From Oncomelania hupensis (Eukaryota; Mollusca; Gastropoda; Littorinimorpha; Pomatiopsidae), in contig CM072515.1 in NCBI GenBank assembly GCA_036898135.1, forward strand, positions 19,066,937-19,130,936: a stretch of 64,000 bases of DNA, written 5' to 3'. The first letter of the stretch is position 1, and each line of letters begins with the position of its first letter. The notes beneath the pieces are model-generated. The model was not told where the DNA came from and did no database searches. It saw only the letters and a program-made list of their open reading frames with translations. Positions 56,094 to 64,000 of this stretch are shown here, in pieces. Made by a program: the position numbers and the translations under genes.

Positions 56094-59000
56094 TTATATG
56101 CGATAGAACAAACCAACATCATGTAAAAATTGAAACAGATGTTGACCATTACATACTTTAAAAATCTCTTTGAAAGGTATGGAACCAAAATATGTTTCCC
56201 TTTCCTCAATCAAATCAGCACACTCAGACATGAAATGTCGAACGGAAAAGGATTGATCACATGCAAAGCACCATGGTGGTTCTTCTCCTTTTAAAAGGAA
56301 ACTGTGGGTGACATAAGTATGCCCAATATGAAGGCGAGATAACACTGTTTCTTCTTTGCGAGTGGATGCAAAGTTAGGCAAAGAAGTGGACAAATCGGGA
56401 AGAATTTGAAATAATTTGTTGTTGACATGGTTAGACCAGTCAGTCTGCCACAGGCGTTTACAATAAGAACCAGTCATACAACGTAGGTCAGAGTAGGGCA
56501 CAAACTGGAAAATCTCTGGAGGGAAATCAAGATGCAGAGCATCTTTAGCCGCCCTGTCTACTGCAATATTGCCGCGGATGCCCATGTGACCAGGGACCCA
56601 CATAAAAACTATCTTTTTACCCTCAGAAATAAGTTGTGTATGGAGGTCATGGATCTCTGCCAGAAAAGGGTGTGATATCTTTCTCGTGGAAAGAGCCTGA
56701 AGTGCTGACAATGAATCAGACATGATTAAAAATGAGGTTCTTTTGGATTGATAAACTTGTTTCAGAGCTAAATGAATTGCCTTGAGCTCAGCTGTATAAA
56801 CAGAACAAAAATCAGGTAAACGCTGTTGCAAAGGCTGGTCTAAGTGTCTCCCGGAGACTGCCGCAGCAGCAACTGAATCTCCTTTCTTTGACCCGTCTGT
56901 AAAAAGTTGTTCATATCCTGGGTATAAAGCACACTGTTCTAAATAAAGTTGGTTATATACGGTTTCGGATGTATTGTTTTTAAGGAAAGCGGACAACTGC
57001 CAATTAATGTTTGGGATACATAATTTCCATGGAGGAGCTTCAGTCCAAAGTTCATCGTCGTTGATGGAAGAAACATCAATGCCTGCTTTTTCCAGATGAG
57101 CTTGCATTCTGATGCCAAACGGAGGAATTGGGTTAGGTTTGGCTTCAAATTTCTGAACAAAATCTGGGTTGAAAACACAGTCATAAGCAGGGTTCATAGG
57201 ATCAGTTTTTAATTTTAAATAGTAATTCATTGACAATTTTGTACGTCTCAGCTCCAGCGGGGGTTCGTTAGCTTCCACGTAAAGGCTTTCACAAGGGGAA
57301 GTGCGAAACGCACCCAAAGCAATGCGTAGTGCCTGATGGGCAACTGGATCTAACATCTTAAGATAAGATTTTCTAGCAGAACCATAGACAATGCAACCAT
57401 AGTCTAACTTGGATCTAATTAAAGAACGATATAACAGCAATAAAGTTTTCTTGTCAGCACCCCAGTCTGTACCACTGATAACCTTGAGCAAATTGCAGGC
57501 CTGTTGACATTTAGTTTTCAAAATTTTCAGATGAGGAATGAAAGATAGCTTTTGATCAAAAATAACTCCCAAAAATTTTACTTGTTTGACCGCCTTTATT
57601 GGAGTTTTATTGAGGAGAATAGTAGGGTCTTGAATAATTCCCCGGTGCTGGGAAAAGTGAATACATTCAGTTTTTGCTTCAGAAAATTTAAAACCATTTT
57701 GTAAAACCCAGTCTTCAACGGCCTTGACACATAACTGTAGCTGACGTTCTGCAGATGCCAAAGTTTTACCTTTGGCTACCAATGCAAAATCGTCGACAAA
57801 TAAAGAATTGTCAATTCCCCGTTTAACGGAATGAACAATGTTGTTTATTTTAATATTAAACAGCAAGGGAGACAAGATGCTACCCTGAGGCACTCCCATC
57901 TCCTGTTCCCTCATATCTGACAAAGATCCCCCAACCTTAACCTGAAAGAGTCTGTCCGTTAGAAAATTGGATATAAACAGAGGCAAATGTCCCTTCAAAC
58001 CCATTTCTTGTAAATCTGAAAGAATGCCATATTTCCATGTGGTATCATAAGCTTTTTCCAAATCAAACATGATGGCAACGACATGTTCACCCTGGACGAA
58101 CGCGTTACGGATAAACGTTTCCAGTCGCACCAGGTGGTCAACAGTACTTCGACCACTTCGAAAGCCACACTGAGTGTTGGATAAAATATTATTTGTTTCT
58201 AGATACCACAGTAAGCGAGAATAAACCATTCTTTCTAGCGTCTTGCATAAGCAAGACGTTAAGGCTATTGGTCTATAGTTTGTCGGGTTAGTATGGTCTT
58301 TGCCAGGTTTAGGGATGGGTACAATAATGGCCTTTCTCCAGGAGGGAGGAAAGGTGCCAGTGATCCAGAGCTGATTGAAGATGTCCAGCAGTTGAGACCG
58401 TGAGTACCTTGTTAAATGTCTGAGAAATTGATAATGTACATCATCCGGTCCAACTGCTGAATCTGCACTTTTGTTAATTGCATCGTCAAGCTCGACTAAT
58501 GAAAACGGAATGTTGTAATCTTCAGAATTATCGGAGGTAAAATTTAACTGTTGTTTTTCTTTACGGGTTTTAACTGTTTGAAAAGGGACAGAATAATTTT
58601 CAGAGGAAGAATTTGCAGCAAAAGAAGAAGCCAAAAGATCAACTACTAATTTTTTATCTCCGATTACGTCACCCTGCACAGTAAGGCATGGGCTCACCTG
58701 TTTGTTACCTCTATTTTTGAGTTTGCGGACTACTTTCCACACCTTCGACAGTTTCGCTTTCGAATTAAGCGTGGAGCAGAAACCTCTCCACGATTCTCTT
58801 CTCTTTCGTTTGAAGAGCTGTCGGCATTGCGCTCGCAAACGTTGGTGGTTTTGTTTATTTTCAGTGCTTGGGTGTAAAAACATAGTTCTTAAGGCTTTTT
58901 TACGAGCTTGCTGAAGTTTTCTACATTCATCGTCAAACCAGGGTTTTTTAAGTGTGTGAGGGTTTGACGAAGTTTGCGGAATGGACTCCTTGGCACTGTT

Positions 59001-59482
59001 AATAACTATGTCAGTATATAGCTGTATTGGATCTAAGGCATTTGAAAATTCTTGTTTCTTAGCACGTAACTGAACCTCAGACAGGTTAGAAAACAGACTC
59101 CAGTTAGCTTGTTTCAGTTTCCACCTGCCATGAGTTTGTTCAAGGTTGTCTGAATCATATTTTAATAAAACCGGAAAATGGTCGCTGCCATGGAGATCTT
59201 CTAAAACTGTCCATTTAAAATCCAAAAGTAAGGAGGGATCACAGATCGATATATCAATGTGGGACAAAGAAGCAGTTCTAGAACAGGAAAAAGTTGGAGC
59301 ACCCTCGTTCAAAGTCACTAGGTTTAACGAGTCTAAAATGTCTTCAATTATTTTACCCTGAGAATCGGTACGATCACTACCCCACAGGGGAGAGCGTCCA
59401 TTAAAATCTCCCAACAACAAAAAAGGGGTAGGTAACTGTTGGACCAAATTCTCAAGTTCACTTTTAGTTACATTTATTGATG
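56094..59482 (-). pseudogene. I-group LINE ORF2: endonuclease (partial), RT, RNase H
   Basis: The open frame runs 1136 codons if flanking DNA is included. The LINE part begins around residue 11, so any ATG or GTG before that is host sequence. The endonuclease C-terminal half shows LLLGDFNGRSPLWG (D33), HIDISICDP and HGSDHFPV. RT shows SADSAVGPDDVHYQFL, NYRPIALTSCLCKTLERM, CGFRSGRSTVDHL, MFDLEKAYDTTW (D481), GVPQGSILSPLLFN and FVDD at 569-572. RNase H follows with LFTDGSKKG (D870), YTAELKAI (E906), IMSDSLSAL (D930) and AVDRAAKD (D983), so all four catalytic acids are present. WVPGHMGIRGN is the typical late RNase H word. The RT-RNase H layout places it in the I group (I, Nimb or Ingi-like). 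The frame is uninterrupted, suggesting a fairly young copy. Confidence 0.9.
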
Positions 59483-59494
59483 TGTGATGCAGTA

Positions 59495-60085
59495 AGAGCC
59501 TCACCCATCAACACCTATTAAAGACGTCCACAGGACACCATGAGCGACAAAAAAGAATATTCTTGTACGTGATGTGTGTGTGTGTGTGTGTGTGTGTGTG
59601 TCTGTGAGTGTAGAAAGCTATGAGAGGAGAGTTTACAAAATTAATGGTGCGATTTTATTATAACTGGTGTAATTTAGATATTATTGAAAATACTTCATGG
59701 TAAATATTCCTTCGCTGTTGGTCAGCCAGATCCAGACTATCCACGAGAGTAAGCACAGACCAGCGAAGACGACTCAACACTAGAAAGTTAAACTGTGCTA
59801 CACTTCATTTCTGATATTCAGTGCGAGCTTAGATCGATCGCCTGGAAGGGCCACATTTTTGCAGCATACATGTGGCACGCAGCCTGTTCCGCGGTGTCGA
59901 AATGCTTATTATCCCGCTCCTTCCCGTGCCAACGGTCAAGAGGATAAGGCCTCTCCAAGTTCTTGACATGTGGTGCCTGCTTCTATATCGCACACCATGC
60001 ACACTGGCTTCAAAACCACGTACTGTCCATTTGTAATTTTACGGCTTGGATTATTAGTTTGGTGATTATTACTGTGTATAGCGAG
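59495..60085. other. no gene; (GT)n at 59574-59601
   Basis: A short GT tract and mixed sequence precede the 39-bp tandem array. Confidence 0.5.
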
Positions 60086-60319
60086 TGGATGGTTAGTTAT
60101 TCATTGCTTACCGGGTCCAGCGAATGGTTGGTTAGTTATTCATTGCTTATAGGGTCCAGCGGGTGGATGGTTAGTTATTCATTGCTTATAGGGTCCAGCG
60201 GGTGGATGGTTAGTTATTCATTGCTTATAGGGTCCAGCGGGTGGATGGTTAGTTATTCATTGCTTATAGGGTCCAGCGGGTGGATGGTTAGTTATTCATT
60301 GCTTATAGGGTCCAGCGGG
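60086..60319 (+). repeat. tandem array, six copies of a 39-bp unit
   Basis: The unit is TGGATGGTTAGTTATTCATT followed by GCTTATAGGGTCCAGCGGG. Copies 3-6 are essentially identical, while copies 1 and 2 carry a few changes. Because 39 is divisible by three, the array is open and reads W-MVSYSLLIGSSG repeats. I regard the frame as a by-product. A lone relative is at 2143-2181. Confidence 0.95.
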
Positions 60320-60510
60320 TGGGTTTAGTCGTAGGTTAAATTGTAGGCTTCAGCTCCTCTACGTCTTTGTTGGCGCTGCACTCCGGTGCGGTCTTTCTTT
60401 GAGAAAGCCACCAGAATTTATCTTTATTTTGGAGACATAATAACCTTTAACAACTTGTAAAACTAGAAATAACCACCAGCTTGATACTATCCGCAGCATA
60501 CAGAAAGATA

Positions 60511-60700
60511 GAATGAATGAATGAACATTGAGGTTTAACGTCTACACCCACCATTGGCGATATGGCAGACGGAGACCACCATCCCAGGGAACAAGTGGTA
60601 GGGACCTAAATCAACACTGAACCACCAGAGCAATCAAACTGCTAACATGGACAATAAAAAATTGCCTCTTTTATCTTGCCCAGCACGGGATTCGAACCTG
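60511..60700 (-). mobile_element. tRNA-derived SINE (copy 2)
   Basis: The body word GTTTAACGTCTACACCCACCA then TTGGCGATATGGCAGACGG matches copy 1 at 26290-26340. A GAATGAATGAATGAAC tail lies at its left (3') end. The B box reads GGTTCGAATCC on the minus strand (60688-60698). The head upstream of the B box has diverged from copy 1. Confidence 0.7.
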
Positions 60701-60769
60701 AGATAGTTAGCGCCAGCTGACTGAAGCAGAAAGATTGCTAGCTTCACTGTCAGTTTCATTTCCATGGAA

Positions 60770-60832
60770 CATGGATTTGAACTCGCAACCTTTTTTAACC
60801 AGAGTTGGGGGGCTCTACCGAATGGGCTAACA
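60770..60832 (-). repeat. tRNA-like segment (SINE head or tRNA pseudogene)
   Basis: On the minus strand: A-box-like TTAGCCCATTCGGTAGAG (60813-60830) and B-box-like GAGTTCAAATCC (60773-60784), with the usual spacing. The stems are imperfect. It may be the head of a second SINE next to copy 2. Confidence 0.5.
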
Positions 60833-60965
60833 ACCTATTCTATTACAAGTATTCCATAGCGTTTGTTAGCATCAAGTACTTTATGACACTGCGTGGCAAG
60901 TAGACATCATATTACCTCCCCTGCTGTCATCCGTCTCTGTGGATTCCTAGCAGAATTTTCCCAAA

Positions 60966-61023
60966 CAAAGCAGCAACAAAGCACAGGATCAGACCAAAGC
61001 AGCAACAAAGCACAGGATCAGAC
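60966..61023. repeat. 29-bp perfect tandem duplication
   Basis: CAAAGCAGCAACAAAGCACA then GGATCAGAC occurs twice back to back. Confidence 0.95.
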
Positions 61024-61983
61024 TGTTTCACAAAGCCCACACCAGCATAGTTTTACAGTTAAAAACTCGCCAGCAAAACTGCACATGATTATAATGTTTC
61101 ATTCAAGTCCCATCACAATGTTATTTTCTTCAGGCCTAAAATTAAAATAGTTATATAACAACGATGTATTAATATATCAATGAATGTAAGGATGAATGTA
61201 CAAATCGAACGCCGTTAAATATAAGTATTTAATTTAAACCAAACATTCAACACTAATAGCTCCAGAGATGGCTGCAAAATCTACAAGATGCTGAAGGTGA
61301 TGAACCCGTGGAAAGAGAAGATAAACAGAATATTTCAACGAACCACATCCATCACAAGGGGCACAGCCTACAACAGGTGCCTAAAGTTACTACCTAAGAC
61401 TAAAAATTAGTCTTGTGCAAAAACAGGAGCGAGCTTCAGCCCTGTCATATACTTATGGTTGAATGTTATACAACTTAACCCACTGGAACTCCAATGATTT
61501 ACTTTGAAAGATTTGGACCCACGCTGTCCAGGGCTCGTTTGCAACTTAGAGGCCAACAATTGTTTTGGATTTGGTTTGCTCTAAAAACGTTCATCAAAGA
61601 AGTTCTAGATGCGACAAACATGACGATCACTGCATTTGTTATCATGATGTCGCTGTTACCCGCCATTTTGGAGCTGCAGCCACTGACAACCCTGCTTGGC
61701 CATCAAACTGTTTATTCCATCAGTGCACAAGATTGCGCTCATCATGGCAATTTTCTTTGGAGTGTTATTGCAGGCAAGGATTGCAGCAAAAAAAGGAACA
61801 AAATGGCTGCCATTGCAGATTAGATTTCCCGCCTCCAAAGCCTCCATAACAAAGATATCAAAATCACAAATTTCATCTCTGTTCACAACATGCAAATGCC
61901 TTTATCTGTTGTTGGTGTGACATTTCCGCTGATGCATACAGAAACAATTCTATTAAAAATATTTTACGAAGAAGAAGAAGGAG
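61024..61983. other. no gene recognised
   Basis: The frame at 61494-61823 (109 codons) contains a hydrophobic stretch but no family signature. Confidence 0.4.
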
Positions 61984-61984
61984 G

Positions 61985-62048
<64 letters not shown>

Positions 62049-62082
62049 GATGTGATGTGATGATGATTATGAGGATGATGAA

Positions 62083-62121
<39 letters not shown>

Positions 62122-62210
62122 ATGATGATGATATGATGATGATGATGATGATGAAGAAGAAGAAGTAGAAGAAGAAGAAAAAAAAAGAAGAAGAACAACA
62201 ACAACAACAA
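61984..62210. repeat. (GAT)n, (GAA)n and (AAC)n microsatellites
   Basis: Long GAT repeats (61984-62150) are followed by AGA and ACA repeats. The poly-His, poly-Ile and poly-Ser frames are artefacts. Confidence 0.95.
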
Positions 62211-62669
62211 CTGCAACACCAACACCAACAACAACAATAACAAACAATATCTGTGGCGTTGATATACGAAAAAATCCAATGGCCAATTCAATATTAACTT
62301 CTGCGAATAATATCAGATCGTTTATTTCCACAAACCACACCCTCCCTCGCTCTTTCTCTTGAACACATTCATGCGCACGCGCGCGCGCTCTCACCCACAC
62401 ACGTGGACCTGTTTGAAGTCCACTTCTTTCCTAAATACACATTATTTCTAGAACGAGCAAACCATTACTGTTCGCACCGGGACCCCCACCCCTCGTTTCC
62501 TACCCAATAAAATTAGTAAATGTCAAGTGAGTTAGTCTTATTGGATGTTGCAAGTAGTAGTAAAATAAGAGCAATTAGGTATCCTTAGCGTATCCTGCGC
62601 TAGGACGAAGTTCATCAAATAACGAGCAACAGATGTGCAACTTGTGTGGGTGAATTCACGAATGTGTGT
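62211..62669. other. no gene recognised
   Basis: Mixed sequence with a GCGCGCGC run at 62377-62389. Confidence 0.4.
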
Positions 62670-62868
62670 GACTATGGGGGAAAGAGAGTGAGAGAACGGG
62701 AGCGAGAGAGAAAGAGCGCGAGCGAGCGAGAGATAGAGGGAGAGAGCGCGGGAGCGAGAGAGAAAGAGAGAGAGAGTAAGCGAGCGAGAGAAAGAGAATA
62801 AAAGTGCGCGCGCGAGTGTGTGTGTGTTTGTGTGTGTGTTTGTGTGTGTATGTAGGTGTGGGTGTGTG

Positions 62869-62912
<44 letters not shown>

Positions 62913-62920
62913 TGTGTCGA
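62670..62920. repeat. (GA)n-rich then (GT)n microsatellite
   Basis: GAGAGCGAGCGAGA-type repeats (62676-62800) are followed by about 100 bp of GT with variants. Confidence 0.95.
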
Positions 62921-63149
62921 GGGCAAACCAAACGAGCACAATTTTGCGCTGCACAAATTCCAAATCAAACTTCTTAATATTCTATTCACAAAAAAACTAC
63001 CTGGTACGGGAGACCGTGTTTGTAATCCTCTCAAAACAATCCAAAACCAAATTTACCATTTTAACAAAAGCACTCGTAAACAAATTCTATTTATTGATGA
63101 GATGTTATGTTTCTCCGAAAATTATTTAATTTCGACTCGACAACGTCTC

Positions 63150-63187
63150 GGGGGTTTCTACTGGGTACTCCAGTTTGCTTTCCCAGC
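63150..63187 (+). repeat. relative of the SINE central block
   Basis: GGGGGTTTCTACTGGGTACTCC then AGTTTGCTTTCCC aligns with the central block of the SINE at 53160-53195. No tRNA head was found upstream. Confidence 0.5.
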
Positions 63188-64000
63188 GAAAGTAGATATT
63201 TTTTGGTTAAAATTTAATATTAGGTAAGTTGAGGTTTGACCACAGGCTGCGACTGCGCCTTCCGCAGAGGAGGCGGGTCAGAATTTTTCGATAAAAAGGG
63301 ACAATAAAGTGTAAACAAAAATCAACAAACCCATGCACCGCCCTCCCACACACACTCACACAAAAGGTGCATACATCAGTTTTCAATCGGAGCTCCAAAT
63401 GTGATTTTCAGGATAAACAACATAAAATTTTAAAAAGCAAAATAACGTTATGCATATTAGTTACCTATACAATTTCACAACCTCGTCTCCTAGGAAACGA
63501 AAACGAAATTCGAACATCGCCTTTTTCGATGAACTACGTCAAAGAAAACTGGGCTTATTAGTTTTTAACTCTTAAAAAAAGGACAGCCTACAAAAACATC
63601 AACGGGAAGAGAGTGAGGTGGGTATCGGGGAGGGGGTGGGTGGGGGCTTTGACGCGTGAACAACAACAACATGAGGGAAGAAAGAGATGTTCTGAAAGAA
63701 GAAAAAAAATACATCGAAAATGAACATTACAAAATATTTTGTGAAAAACGGACAAATATCGTCGTCGTCGTCGTCGTTGTTGTTGTTTTAAATCTATGAA
63801 ACCCGCAATCACTACCATACCCTTTAGTTAAAAAAGGACAACAACAACAACAACAACATCGCTAAAGATTCAAAGTAAACACAACACACAATCACGCTGT
63901 TGTTCACTGGCGACATCGATTTGCCTTTCTTTTCTGTGAAAGCAAAAGTAATAATGACAATAGGTCACCTAAGCGATACATCAAAATTGTAATGACAATT
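63188..64000. other. no gene; short GTC and AAC runs
   Basis: GTC repeats lie at 63759-63785 and AAC repeats at 63838-63857. Nothing else was recognised up to the window end. Confidence 0.5.

Larger units (their letters stand above)
55808..59494 (-). mobile_element. 5'-truncated I-group LINE with 12-bp target-site duplication
   Basis: The body is 55820-59482 on the minus strand, bounded by TGTGATGCAGTA at 55808-55819 and 59483-59494. The 3' end is a (TTGTA)n tail, not poly(A). It contains one long frame and a 3' trailer shared with the fragment at 24358-24440. The 5' truncation removes the promoter, any ORF1 and the start of the endonuclease. The copy cannot be autonomous even though its remaining frame is open. 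Confidence 0.9.

Noticed and set aside
59483..59504. Start codon region of the 1136-codon LINE frame
   Set aside because: These first codons lie in the target-site duplication and flanking DNA, so they are not the real start of the LINE protein.

Overview
This window looks like repeat-dominated nuclear DNA from a metazoan. I read it as most likely a marine lophotrochozoan, probably a gastropod-type mollusc, but that rests only on repeat style (dense GA, GAA, ATT and CA microsatellites, tRNA-derived SINEs with LINE-like tails, and RTE-, L2-, I- and Tx1/L1-like LINEs). No ribosomal, mitochondrial or recognisable host gene marker is present. I could not support any host protein-coding gene. Every convincing coding region belongs to a transposable element, and most other open frames are translated microsatellites.

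Layout. 0-9 kb: unannotated DNA with a hammerhead-ribozyme-like fold (about 1.9 kb), a retroposon with an 11-bp target-site duplication (2.28-2.83 kb) that itself carries a nested insertion, and a hAT-like non-autonomous element (8.35-9.1 kb). 9-22 kb: a broken RTE-like LINE 3' end (9.8-10.4 kb), a 340-bp GAA/GAAA tract, a palindrome of two LINE-like tails (13 kb), a truncated L2/CR1-like LINE (14-15.1 kb), many GA tracts and a second RTE 3' end (22 kb). 24-27.5 kb: an I-type LINE 3' end, then a foldback element with about 390-bp inverted arms that encloses a SINE and has been interrupted by another retroposon with a 12-bp duplication.

29.45-37.16 kb: a complete LTR retrotransposon with 1.28-kb near-identical LTRs, a 5-bp target duplication, a tRNA-Trp-type primer site, gag, and a pol whose domains run protease-integrase-RT-RNase H. 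The reverse transcriptase and integrase are Ty3/gypsy-like, but the order is the Ty1/copia order, as in the Gmr1 group. 39.03-47.08 kb: a full-length 8-kb L1/Tx1-like LINE with a 15-bp duplication, ORF1, ORF2, a poly(A) tail and a YY1-like motif at its very 5' end, reminiscent of mammalian L1.

47.8-49.8 kb: a decayed tandem repeat. 51.5-53.5 kb: two copies of a composite SINE, one with a tRNA-like head. 54.4-55.3 kb: a minisatellite split by a retroposon. 55.8-59.5 kb: a 5'-truncated I-group LINE with an RNase H domain and a 12-bp duplication. 60.1 kb: six copies of a 39-bp repeat whose single-copy relative lies at 2.1 kb. 60.5-64 kb: SINE fragments and microsatellites.

The window is best read as a layered record of insertions. 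The two youngest-looking layers are the Gmr1-like LTR element and the L1/Tx1-like LINE. Both carry small frame breaks that could be real decay or assembly error.
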